DNA from: Sphingomonas hylomeconis
GTDB lineage: Bacteria > Pseudomonadota > Alphaproteobacteria > Sphingomonadales > Sphingomonadaceae
Direction of reading: 5' to 3'
DNA length: 64,000 nt
NCBI RefSeq assembly: GCF_025370105.1
Contig: NZ_JANQBK010000003.1
Coordinates: 1 to 64,000 of the forward strand
In this document: in pieces, positions 16,528 to 24,638 of the stretch
How positions within the stretch are numbered: position 1 is the first letter of the stretch
Layout: the number at the start of each line of letters is the position of its first letter
Made by a program: the position numbers and the translations under genes
The notes under the pieces: model-generated
Database searches by the model: none
What the model was told of the DNA's origin: nothing
The model's input: only the letters and a program-made list of their open reading frames with translations

Positions 16528-19191
16528 TTATTTGGGCAGGGCCGCCGACTGGCCGGCGGTAAAGCTGGCCGTCTGGCTCGGCACGCCGGTGCCCGGCTGG
16601 CCGCTGCCGATGCTGACCCGGTAACGGCCCGCGGCGACCGAGCGCGCGCCATCGGGCGTCACCGAACTCAGATCGCGTGGCGATAGATCGAAATTGACGA
16701 GACGGGTTTCGCCGGGGCGCAAGGCGACGCGCCGGAAGCCACGCAGCGCGATCCGCGGCACGCCTGCTCGGTCGGGGAAGTTCAGATAGAGTTGCGCCAC
16801 CTCCTCGCCGGGCCGATCGCCCTGGTTGGTGATCCGCGTCGTCACCCGGATGCCGTTCTCGGCGCCGCCGCGCTGGGGGGTGATGGTCGGCATCGTATAG
16901 CCGAAGCGCATGTAGCTGAGGCCATGGCCGAACGGATAGACCGGTATGCCGGTGAAATAGCGGTAGGTCCGCCCGGCCATGGCATAATCGCCGAACGGCG
17001 GCAGATCGGCGACGCTGCGATAGAAAGTGAGCGGCAAGCGTCCCGAGGGGTTGGTCCGCCCGGTCAGGATATTGGCCGCGGCAGTGCCGCCGGTCTCGCC
17101 CGGATACCATGCCTCGAGCACCGCGGCGGCATTGTCCTTCGCCCAGGCGAGGTTGATCGGGCTGCCGTTCATCGCCACCATCACGATCGGCTTGCCGAGC
17201 GCGCGCGCCTGATCGAGCATGGCGAGCTGATCGGCGGGCAGATCGAGCGTGGTTTTGTCGCCGCCGGCGAAGCCGGGCACCGAGACGGCGGTTTCTTCGG
17301 CCTCGAGATCGGAGGTGAGCCCGACGACCGCGACCAGCACATCGGCGGCCGCGGCGGCGCGGCGCAACTCGGCGAAGGGCGCGTCCGACACGCGCTTCCA
17401 CACCAGATCGATACCATGGCCTTCGGCGCGGATGGGATAGCGCTTGCCGGCCTCGAGCGTCAGCGTGGTCATGCCGGGCAGGTCGTTCCAGCGCGCCTGG
17501 CGGCGATCGGAGACGATCTTGCCGTCCAGCGTCAGCGTGCCGCCGGTGCCGGTCAGGCCGACGCGGTAGCGGCCGGTGTCGGGCGGCACCAGAAAGCCGG
17601 TCCATTCGGCGCGGTGCACGTCGTTCACTGCGGCCAGATCGAGGTTGCGGTCGCCGATATCGGGCTCGATCCGGGTGACGACCGGCGTGCGTTGATACTG
17701 CGCCGCTGCGATCTGTTTCTCGCGCGTGCCGGGCGCAAAGCGCGCCGGCATTGGCGTCGCGGTGTTGAAGTAGCGCGCCAGAACGCCCGGCCGGCCGTCG
17801 GGCGTCAACAGTGCCGCGGTCGGCACGCGGTCGCCATCGGTGATCGATTCGCCGAACGGCACCAGCGTGACCTGGCCTGCGCCCAAGGCAGTGCGCAACC
17901 CCTCGAGGACCGACACCGGCGGGCCCGACAGCGGCGAGGAATAATTGCCGCGCAGCACGCGCGTGGCATCGCCGAGCGGCCCGATCACCGCCAGCTTCAC
18001 GCCGGGCCGGAGCGGCAGCACGCCATCGTTCTTGAGCAGCACCATCGAGCGTTCCGCCGCGGCGAGCGCGATCCGGCGATGCTCGGGCGCGCCGATCGCG
18101 CTGGTCGGGATCGCCACCGGCGCGCCGGCCAGGCCGGGCAGATCGCCGTTGCGGTACCGCGCGGCGAACAGGCGGACGAGGCTTCGATCGATATCCGCCT
18201 CGGTCAGCAGGCCGCGCTGCAGCGCCGCGCGATAGCGGTCTTCCAGCCCGGCGGTATCGACCATCGTCTCGGTATTGCATTCGCTATCGACGCCCGCGCG
18301 CAGCGCGGCGGCGACCGCGGCGGCGGCATCGGGGGCATATTTGTGATTGTCGGCAATATCCCTGACCGCGTCGCAATCGGACACGACATAGCCCGTGAAG
18401 CCCCAGGCGCCGCGCAGATGATCCTTCAGCAGCAGATCACTGGCACAAGCCGGCTGGCCGTCGATCCGGTTATAGGCGCACATTACGGATCCGGCGCGGC
18501 CGTCGACCAGCGCGGCGCGGAAGGCGGGGAGATAGGTATCCTCCAGATCGTGCGGCGTGACGAACACATTGGCGTGATGCCGTGTGCTTTCCGGCCCGCT
18601 GTGCACGGCGAAATGCTTGGGGCTTGCGATGACCTGCGGGCGATCGGGATTGGGGCCCTGCATGCCGCGGACGAAGGCGACGCCCATCGTCGCGGTGAGG
18701 AACGGATCCTCGCCATAGGTTTCCTGGCCGCGTCCCCAGCGCGGATCGCGGAAGATGTTGATGTTGGGGGACCAGGTATCGAGCCCGGTGCCGATCCGCC
18801 CGGTGCGACCGGTCGCGCGCGCCAGCGTGTGCAGTCCGCGCACCTCCGTGCTGATCGCGCCCGCGACCTGCTGCACGATCGGCGCGTCGAACGTCGCGGC
18901 AAGCCCGATCGGTTCGGGAAAATTGGTCGTCGCGCGCGGCCCGAGCGCACCGTGCAGCGATTCGGTCCACCAATTATAGGCCGGCACGCCCAGCCGCGGG
19001 ATCGCCGGCGCGACGTTGAGCAGTTGCGGCAGTTTTTCCTCGAGCGTCATCCGCGCGACGATCATGCGGGCCAGGCGCAGCGCCGGATCGTTTGCTACCA
19101 GCCGGCCGGCGCCAGGATTGCGTGCGACCGCCGGCGTGGCGATTGGTGGGAGCGCTAACAACGATGCTGCTGCCAATGTACCGATCCGCAT
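16528..19191 (-). CDS. Glycoside hydrolase family 3 protein with PA14 domain (beta-glucosidase/xylosidase-like)
   Basis: 887 aa with a signal peptide (cleavage near AVA-RN). The N-terminal TIM barrel carries YNWWTESLHG, SPNINIFRDPRWGRGQETYGEDP, SPKHFAVHSG and the nucleophile Asp272 in GYVVSDCDAV. A PA14 insert (about residues 465-600; WTGFLVPPDTGRYRV) lies in the C-terminal alpha/beta sandwich, which resumes around VGLTSDLEAEE; a fibronectin-III-like end follows. This architecture is that of periplasmic GH3 beta-glucosidases or xylosidases acting on plant glycans. Monocistronic; substrate not predictable. Confidence 0.88.
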   Translation of the reverse strand: MRIGTLAAASLLALPPIATPAVARNPGAGRLVANDPALRLARMIVARMTLEEKLPQLLNVAPAIPRLGVPAYNWWTESLHGALGPRATTNFPEPIGLAATFDAPIVQQVAGAISTEVRGLHTLARATGRTGRIGTGLDTWSPNINIFRDPRWGRGQETYGEDPFLTATMGVAFVRGMQGPNPDRPQVIASPKHFAVHSGPESTRHHANVFVTPHDLEDTYLPAFRAALVDGRAGSVMCAYNRIDGQPACASDLLLKDHLRGAWGFTGYVVSDCDAVRDIADNHKYAPDAAAAVAAALRAGVDSECNTETMVDTAGLEDRYRAALQRGLLTEADIDRSLVRLFAARYRNGDLPGLAGAPVAIPTSAIGAPEHRRIALAAAERSMVLLKNDGVLPLRPGVKLAVIGPLGDATRVLRGNYSSPLSGPPVSVLEGLRTALGAGQVTLVPFGESITDGDRVPTAALLTPDGRPGVLARYFNTATPMPARFAPGTREKQIAAAQYQRTPVVTRIEPDIGDRNLDLAAVNDVHRAEWTGFLVPPDTGRYRVGLTGTGGTLTLDGKIVSDRRQARWNDLPGMTTLTLEAGKRYPIRAEGHGIDLVWKRVSDAPFAELRRAAAAADVLVAVVGLTSDLEAEETAVSVPGFAGGDKTTLDLPADQLAMLDQARALGKPIVMVAMNGSPINLAWAKDNAAAVLEAWYPGETGGTAAANILTGRTNPSGRLPLTFYRSVADLPPFGDYAMAGRTYRYFTGIPVYPFGHGLSYMRFGYTMPTITPQRGGAENGIRVTTRITNQGDRPGEEVAQLYLNFPDRAGVPRIALRGFRRVALRPGETRLVNFDLSPRDLSSVTPDGARSVAAGRYRVSIGSGQPGTGVPSQTASFTAGQSAALPK

Positions 19192-19346
19192 CCCTTATCT
19201 CCTGAATGCGGCTTGGTGCTTATTCTTGATCGAACTGCCGCTGCCACGATTGAACCGTGATAGCGCTTCCAGGTCAACGTGAATGATGCTGCACAGATGA
19301 AGTGCCGGTCGATTTCGCCGCCGATTGCCGACGGAGCAGCGGGGCG

Positions 19347-20477
19347 CTACTGCGCCGGCGTCGTTGTGCGCTCCAGCAGATCGGCAAGATCCGCCTTCCA
19401 GTTGATCGCCCAGGTGTGCGTGCCATGCCCGTGCGTGTCGGCGGTTTCAGGTATCAGTCGGAACCGCGCATTCTTCATCTGCCGCACGGCCTGCGCCGGA
19501 TAATCGAGGTTGCGCGGATTGATGAAATCGTCCGCCGAATTGATCCAGACGAGCGGCGCGGTGATCGCGCCAAGCTTTGCCGAAGGATCATAGCTGCGCG
19601 ACGCATCAACCTGGTAGATCAGGTCGTTTGCATCGATCAGGGGCAGGGCCTTGGCGACCCGCTCCTGTGCGAAGGCCGCGGCGGCGTCGCGGGTGGGATA
19701 GAGCGCCTGCAGGTTGAGCGGCGCGGCGCCGGCAATGAACAGGGCGGTCTGCGCCGTGCGCAGGCCCTGCAGTGGCTGGACGACGTAATTGCCGCCGGCC
19801 CAGGCCGGATCGGCCTTGATCCCGTCGATCAGCAATTGCCGCCACATCCGGTTGAGCCCGGCGATCGGCACCGGTTCGCACGCCAGCGGCATCAGCGCGC
19901 GCGCGAAATCGGGATGCGTCTCGCCCCACATCAGCCCGTGCATGCAGCCCATCGACGTGCCCATGATCAGCCGCATGCGGCGGATGCCCAACACATCGTG
20001 CAACAGGCGATATTGCGCCTCGACCATGTCGGCGTAATCGTAGCGCGGGAATTTCATGCGCAGGCCATCGGACGGTTTGGACGACCGGCCATGGCCGATC
20101 CCGTCAGGCAGGATGATCCAGTAGCGGCTGATGTCGAGCGGCTGTCCCGGGCCGTACAGTTCGTCGGCGAACTGCGGCACGAGGAACTGCTGGCCGCTGC
20201 CCCCGGTTCCGTGCAGCACCATCACCGCGTTGTCGATCTCGCCCTTGGCATTGCGGTGCGGCTGGCCGAGCATCGTGTAATGCAGCCGCAACTGCGCGAG
20301 CGTCTCGCCCGAGGCGAAACGGAACGCCGGGATCGTGACATCTGCCTCCCGCGTCGGCCAGCGTCGCGCGGCGGGCGGCTGCGGCACGGCGGCGGCCAAT
20401 GGCGTCGGGGCGGGGGGCGAGGCGCCCTGGGCGGGGGCGGCGGCCTGCGCGGCGAGCATGAGGAGCAGGGAGAACAT
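19347..20477 (-). CDS. MetX-like alpha/beta-hydrolase with signal peptide
   Basis: 376 aa. The fold is that of homoserine O-acetyltransferase-like hydrolases: HGTGGSGQQFL oxyanion loop, PDGIGHGRSSKPSDG, nucleophile elbow GTSMGCMHGLMWGE, an acid in SADDFINP and a C-terminal His in the HGHGTH cluster. The N-terminus has a secretion signal followed by a Pro/Ala-rich linker, which a cytoplasmic MetX would not have, so it probably acts in the periplasm on another substrate. The start at 20477 is preferred over longer open frame because it gives the signal sequence. Confidence 0.78.
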   Translation of the reverse strand: MFSLLLMLAAQAAAPAQGASPPAPTPLAAAVPQPPAARRWPTREADVTIPAFRFASGETLAQLRLHYTMLGQPHRNAKGEIDNAVMVLHGTGGSGQQFLVPQFADELYGPGQPLDISRYWIILPDGIGHGRSSKPSDGLRMKFPRYDYADMVEAQYRLLHDVLGIRRMRLIMGTSMGCMHGLMWGETHPDFARALMPLACEPVPIAGLNRMWRQLLIDGIKADPAWAGGNYVVQPLQGLRTAQTALFIAGAAPLNLQALYPTRDAAAAFAQERVAKALPLIDANDLIYQVDASRSYDPSAKLGAITAPLVWINSADDFINPRNLDYPAQAVRQMKNARFRLIPETADTHGHGTHTWAINWKADLADLLERTTTPAQ

Positions 20478-20631
20478 GCCGTATCTTGTGGCGCGGTGCG
20501 TCCGGGCTGCCAAGCGGTTGGCGTAACAGCCAGGATATTTTACCATGTGCGGGACCGATTGCCCCATGACCCGTTCATGCTGGGCGGGTATGGCGGGCGC
20601 AGGGCCGCGTTTGCGCCGGGCACAGGATAGT

Positions 20632-22113
20632 ATGACGATGCGTTTGAACAGCAATTCCCTCCCTGTCCGGTCGGCGGCGGGCCTCGTGCGCGCGGCGACG
20701 ATCGGCGCGCTGCTGGCAACCACGCCACTTGCCGCGCAGCAGGCCGCGCCGGTGCAGCCGGCGGCCCCGCCGGTGCCGGCGATGCCGCGCACCGAATTGA
20801 GCGACGCGCAGGCGCGCCAACTGGCGGAGCTGATCGATCGCGATGCCGTGGCGCAGGGGCTGCGCGAGGACGCCGCGCCGCACGCGGTGTCGCTGGATCG
20901 CGAGGCGCTGGTCGGTGCCGCGCTCGATCACGCTCGGGCGGTGCATGCCGGGCGGCTCGCGACGAGCGACTTCCAGCCCGAATGGGGCATCCGGCCGCAG
21001 CAATATGATCCGCTGCCCGGCTTTGCCGATGCCGTGCGGCGCGATCGGCTTTCTGCCTGGGTCGCATCGCTGCCGCCGCCTTATGCTGGCTATGACACGC
21101 TGGTCGCCGGGCTGGCACGCTATCGCGCGCTTGCCGCCGCGGGCGGCTGGAAGGCGCAGGCGACCGGGCCGGAACTCAAGCTTGGCGCCAGCGGCGCGCG
21201 CGTCGCGGCGTTGCGCCAGCGCCTCGCGATCGAGGATTCGGCGTTGGATGGGAGCGGGGACCGCTACGATGCCGCCCTGGTCGAGGCGGTGCGCCGCGCG
21301 CAGCGCCGCTACGGGCTCAATCCGGTCGGCAGCGCGGGCGCGCAGACGATCGCCGCGCTCAACGTGCCGGTTGCGGAGCGGGTGCGCCAGATCATGGCCA
21401 ATATGGAGCGCTGGCGCTGGCTGCCGGCGGACATCGAGAAGAACCGCGTGCAGGTCAACATCGCCGCCGCGGTGCTTACCGTGTTCCAGGGCGACGCGCC
21501 GGTCATGTCGATGAAGGCGGTCACCGGCCGCCCGGGCGACGAGACGCCGATGCTGGTCTCGCAGATTCACAGCATCGTGCTCAATCCGCCCTGGAACGTG
21601 CCGTCGTCGATCGCCAATCGCGAATTGTGGCCCAAGGAGAAGGCCAAGCCCGGCTATCTCAAGCGCAACGGCTTTCGCGTGATCGACACCGGCGATGGCG
21701 GCAAGCGGCTGCAGCAATCGTCGGAGAACAGCGCGCTGGGCAAGTTCAAGTTCGATTTCGACAACAATTTCTCGGTCTACCTGCATGATACGCCGGCCCA
21801 GGCCGGGTTTGCGCGGTTCGATCGCCTGTCCAGCCATGGCTGCGTGCGTCTCGAAAAGCCGGCCGATCTTGCCAAATTGCTGCTCAAGACGACACCCGAT
21901 TGGCCCGCCGCGACGATCGACTCGACGGTGACCGCCGGCAAGACGGTGCGCGCCAAGGTCGCCGACCCGGTGGCTGTATATCTGCTGTACTGGACCGCGT
22001 TCGCCAACAATGCCGGTCAGGTCAGCTTCCGCGCAGATCCGTACAAATGGGATGGCACGCTCGCCGCCAAGATCGAAGCCCGTTCGGCGCGTCAGGCGCT
22101 GGCATCACGTTGA
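20632..22113 (+). CDS. L,D-transpeptidase (YcbB/LdtD-like)
   Basis: 493 aa. Forms 3-3 cross-links in peptidoglycan or anchors proteins to it. Signal peptide to about residue 35; an N-terminal scaffold domain; a peptidoglycan-binding domain (LKLGASGARVAALRQRL, about 185-245); and a YkuD catalytic domain with NPPWNVPSSIANRELWP and the active-site motif SSHGCVRL (Cys404). It is in the usual YcbB size range but shorter than E. coli YcbB. ATG 20632 has AGGA upstream. A small lipoprotein gene follows after 4 nt. Confidence 0.9.
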   Translation: MTMRLNSNSLPVRSAAGLVRAATIGALLATTPLAAQQAAPVQPAAPPVPAMPRTELSDAQARQLAELIDRDAVAQGLREDAAPHAVSLDREALVGAALDHARAVHAGRLATSDFQPEWGIRPQQYDPLPGFADAVRRDRLSAWVASLPPPYAGYDTLVAGLARYRALAAAGGWKAQATGPELKLGASGARVAALRQRLAIEDSALDGSGDRYDAALVEAVRRAQRRYGLNPVGSAGAQTIAALNVPVAERVRQIMANMERWRWLPADIEKNRVQVNIAAAVLTVFQGDAPVMSMKAVTGRPGDETPMLVSQIHSIVLNPPWNVPSSIANRELWPKEKAKPGYLKRNGFRVIDTGDGGKRLQQSSENSALGKFKFDFDNNFSVYLHDTPAQAGFARFDRLSSHGCVRLEKPADLAKLLLKTTPDWPAATIDSTVTAGKTVRAKVADPVAVYLLYWTAFANNAGQVSFRADPYKWDGTLAAKIEARSARQALASR

Positions 22114-22117
22114 AGGT

Positions 22118-22468
22118 ATGACCATGAAACCGACCCGCCCGCTGCTGCTCGCCACCACCGCCAGCCTGCTTGTGCTGGGCCTTGGCGCCTGTTCGCGCGA
22201 GGCGCCCGAGCCCGCGCCGGTTGAGAATATCGCCAGCGACGAGGATGTCGCCCCGGTGGCGGAGGCGGTACCCACGCCGGTGGCGTTGCCGACCGAGGCC
22301 GCACCGACGCCGCCGGACGTCAATGCCAGTGCCGAGATGGATGTCGAACCGGTGACCCCGCCAGACGAGCAGATGCTCGACGATGCCTCGGCCACCGGCA
22401 TGACCGCGCGCGCGACACGCGACGAGGCGACGGATGCGCCGGTGACGGGCGACAACGAGCAGAAATAG
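22118..22468 (+). CDS. Small lipoprotein of unknown function
   Basis: 116 aa. A signal peptide ends in a lipobox LGAC (Cys25 in GLGACSRE), followed by a low-complexity acidic and Pro/Ala/Val-rich tail with no recognisable domain, probably disordered. Only 4 nt separate it from the L,D-transpeptidase, so it is in the same operon and may act in envelope maintenance. ATG 22118 follows GAAGG. Confidence 0.65.
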   Translation: MTMKPTRPLLLATTASLLVLGLGACSREAPEPAPVENIASDEDVAPVAEAVPTPVALPTEAAPTPPDVNASAEMDVEPVTPPDEQMLDDASATGMTARATRDEATDAPVTGDNEQK

Positions 22469-22476
22469 CCGGGGAG

Positions 22477-22511
22477 GCGGCGTCGCGGGGAAAGGGGCGG
22501 CGCGACGCCGC
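22477..22511 (+). terminator. Stem-loop after the transpeptidase operon
   Basis: An 11-bp GC-rich stem, GCGGCGTCGCG at 22477-22487 and its complement at 22501-22511, with a 13-nt G-rich loop, starts 8 nt after the lipoprotein stop codon. There is no T-run, so it may be a weak or Rho-assisted terminator. Confidence 0.4.
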
Positions 22512-22519
22512 ACGATATT

Positions 22520-22550
22520 GTTGACAATGCCTCGCAATAGCGGCTTTAGG
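22520..22550 (+). promoter_or_regulatory. Putative promoter with Fur-like site before the PepSY/ApbE module
   Basis: A perfect -35 hexamer TTGACA lies at 22521-22526. The overlapping AATGCCTCGCAAT (22526-22538) is a partial dyad with TGC and GCA half-sites, resembling alphaproteobacterial iron-regulator boxes. A -10 would fall near 22544-22549 (CTTTAG), a poor match. The location fits the flavinylation module starting 30-60 nt downstream. The regulator is not established. Confidence 0.3.
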
Positions 22551-22581
22551 ACGTCACCCTCTGCTCGTCTGGTGAATCGTC

Positions 22582-23226
22582 ATCCCCGAAACCGTCACGC
22601 CCGTCCCCAAACCGAAAAAGCGCAAATGGCGCGGCTGGTGGCTGCGGCAGCTGCATAGCTGGCATTGGGTGAGCGCGGCGGTGTCGCTGATGGCGATGCT
22701 GTTGTTCGCGATCACCGGGATCACGCTCAACCATGCCGCTTCGATCGGCGCGACCCCAATAGTGACCAGCAAGGAAGGCACGCTGGCGGCGCCGCTGCGC
22801 GCCAGCCTGGCCAAGGCACCGGCGGCCGATGCGGCGCTGCCCGCGCCGGTTGCCGCGGCGGTCAAGCAGGCGGTCGGCGTGGATCCGGCGGCGCAGCCCG
22901 GCGAATGGTCCGACGGCGAAGTCTATGTCGCGCTGCCCCGCCCGGGTGGGGACGCCTGGGTCAGCATCGACCGCGCGAGCGGCAGGATCACCGCCGAGAC
23001 GACCGATCGCGGCTGGATTTCCTATCTCAACGACCTGCACAAGGGCCGAAATGCAGGCGCTGCCTGGTTCTGGTTCATCGATCTGTTCGCCGGCGCCTGT
23101 ATCCTGTTCACGCTGACCGGGCTGCTGCTGCTGCAACTCCACGCGCGGCATCGCCCGTCGACCTGGCCGCTGGTCGCGTTCGGCCTGGCCCTGCCCGTCA
23201 TCATCGCCATCCTGTTCATCCACTAA
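22582..23226 (+). CDS. PepSY-associated membrane protein, probable heme-binding electron carrier
   Basis: About 214 aa. A basic N-terminus (KPKKRKWRGWW) leads to HSWHW and a first helix ending TLNHAAS, a periplasmic PepSY-like domain (about 55-140), LNDLHKGR, a second helix (WFWFIDLFAGACILFTLTG) and a third one near the C-terminus. The repeated His residues at both membrane faces suit heme ligation as in PepSY reductases. There is no canonical start codon after the in-frame TGA at 22573-22575 that keeps this N-terminus; ATC at 22582, 6 nt after GGTGA, would give (M)PETVTPVP. The first canonical candidate, GTG 22669, cuts into the first helix. First gene of the module with DUF2271, DUF4198 and ApbE. 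Confidence 0.75.
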   Translation: MPETVTPVPKPKKRKWRGWWLRQLHSWHWVSAAVSLMAMLLFAITGITLNHAASIGATPIVTSKEGTLAAPLRASLAKAPAADAALPAPVAAAVKQAVGVDPAAQPGEWSDGEVYVALPRPGGDAWVSIDRASGRITAETTDRGWISYLNDLHKGRNAGAAWFWFIDLFAGACILFTLTGLLLLQLHARHRPSTWPLVAFGLALPVIIAILFIH

Positions 23227-23236
23227 GGAGCATCCC

Positions 23237-23725
23237 ATGCGCTCGATCCTGCTGACGTCTCCGGTGCTGCTTGCCGGGCTGGTCACCGCGCCGGCGATGG
23301 CCGGCACGGTGACGATCACCATCCCGCGGCTCGGCGTGGCCGAATATCACCGCCCCTATGTCGCGGTGTGGGTCGAACCCGCCGGCGGCGGCGCGGCGCG
23401 CACGCTGGCCGTGTGGTACGCGGTCAAGAAGGGCGGCAACGAGCCGGGTACCAAATGGCTGTCCGACCTGCGCGCCTGGTGGCGCAAGGGCGGGCGCAGC
23501 CTGAGCCTGCCCGCCAACGGCGTCAGCGGCGCGACGCGCGCGCCCGGCCAGTACAGTCTCCAGCTGCCCGCCGATCTCAAGCCCGGCGCCTATGTGCTGA
23601 ACGTCGAGGCCGCGCGCGAGACCGGCGGTCGCGAGCTCGTCACCTTGCCGCTCAATGTCCCAAAGATCGCCGGCAGCGCCACCGGCAAGGCCGAACTCGG
23701 CGCAGTCACGCTTTCAGCCCGCTAA
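23237..23725 (+). CDS. DUF2271 periplasmic protein with SGAT motif (probable ApbE substrate)
   Basis: 162 aa. A signal peptide is cleaved near AMA-GT, then a single beta-rich domain: TVTITIPRLGV, YVAVWVEP, KKGGNEPGTKWLSDLRAWWRKGG and NGVSGATRAPGQYSL. The tetrapeptide Ser-Gly-Ala-Thr (residues 97-100, bases 23525-23536) in an N-G-V-S-G-A-T context matches the consensus around the threonine to which ApbE attaches FMN, as in NqrC/RnfG. With apbE two genes downstream, covalent flavinylation of Thr100 is a direct prediction. It would accept electrons from the PepSY membrane protein encoded 10 nt upstream and pass them to a periplasmic acceptor, perhaps ferric iron. Confidence 0.82.
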   Translation: MRSILLTSPVLLAGLVTAPAMAGTVTITIPRLGVAEYHRPYVAVWVEPAGGGAARTLAVWYAVKKGGNEPGTKWLSDLRAWWRKGGRSLSLPANGVSGATRAPGQYSLQLPADLKPGAYVLNVEAARETGGRELVTLPLNVPKIAGSATGKAELGAVTLSAR

Positions 23726-23742
23726 GACAGGAGATCCAGACC

Positions 23743-24636
23743 ATGCGTCCCATCGCTCGCCGCCTGCTCGCCGCCGCCGCCTTGCTGTCGATCCCCGCCG
23801 GTCTTTCCGCGCACCGCATGTGGCTGCTGCCGTCGGGTACGGTGTTTTCCGGCACCAACAGCTGGGTGACGGTGGATGCCGCCGTCTCCAACGACCTGTT
23901 CTTCCTCGATCACCAGCCCGGCCGGCTGGACGGAATCAAGGTGTGGCAGCCGGACGGCACGCCGGGCGAACTGAAGAACGGTGCGACCGGCCGCTACCGC
24001 TCGGTGTTCGACGTGCAGCTCGACAAGCCGGGGACGTGGAAGATCGGTTCGCAACTGTCCGGCGTGGTCGGCAGCTTCAAGATCGATGGTGTCGAGAAGC
24101 GCGTCGGCGGGCGCGGCGGCCCGCCGCCCGGCGCGGGAGGCCCCGGCATGGGTGGGCCCGGCATGGGTGGCGGCCAGCCCGGTGCGGTGCGCCAGCCGCC
24201 GCTGACCATCGCCGATATCCCGGCCAATGCCACCGAGGTGAAGCTGACCGAAACATCGAGCCGCAACGAAATCTTCGTCACGGCCGGCGAACCGACCACC
24301 ACCGTGTTCAAGCCCACCAACCAGGGCCTCGAATTCGCGCCGATCACGCATCCCGACGAACTCGTGGCGGGCGAAGCGGCCAAATTCCGCTTCCTGATCG
24401 ACGGCAAGCCGGCAGCCGGGATCAAGGTCAGCGTGATCCCCGGCGGCAAGCGTTACCGCAACGAGGAGGGCGGCCGCGAACTTACTACGGGCGCGGACGG
24501 CGTGCTCACCGTCACCTGGCCGACCGCCGGCATGTACTGGCTCAACGCCACGACGACCGACACCAGGACCAGCACGCCGCGCGCGACCGAACGGCGCATG
24601 GCCTATACGACCACGCTTGAAGTGCTGACCCCCTGA
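23743..24636 (+). CDS. DUF4198 domain-containing periplasmic protein
   Basis: 297 aa. Its signal peptide is cleaved near GLSA, giving a mature start with the family hallmark HRMWLLPSG. Beta-rich body with a low-complexity Gly/Met/Pro segment at about residues 123-145 (PGAGGPGMGGPGMGG type). The C-terminal part resembles an Ig-like, carboxypeptidase-regulatory fold. DUF4198 proteins often sit beside metal or TonB uptake genes; the His near the mature N-terminus may bind metal (inference). ATG 23743 has AGGAG 9 nt upstream; a longer open frame overlaps DUF2271. It lies between DUF2271 and apbE, with 17-nt and 2-nt gaps. Confidence 0.8.
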   Translation: MRPIARRLLAAAALLSIPAGLSAHRMWLLPSGTVFSGTNSWVTVDAAVSNDLFFLDHQPGRLDGIKVWQPDGTPGELKNGATGRYRSVFDVQLDKPGTWKIGSQLSGVVGSFKIDGVEKRVGGRGGPPPGAGGPGMGGPGMGGGQPGAVRQPPLTIADIPANATEVKLTETSSRNEIFVTAGEPTTTVFKPTNQGLEFAPITHPDELVAGEAAKFRFLIDGKPAAGIKVSVIPGGKRYRNEEGGRELTTGADGVLTVTWPTAGMYWLNATTTDTRTSTPRATERRMAYTTTLEVLTP

Positions 24637-24638
24637 AC

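Noticed and set aside
16792..19158. 788-codon plus-strand frame opposite the GH3 gene
   Set aside because: Antisense shadow; Arg/His/Gly-rich translation without domains, while the minus strand gives a full GH3 protein.
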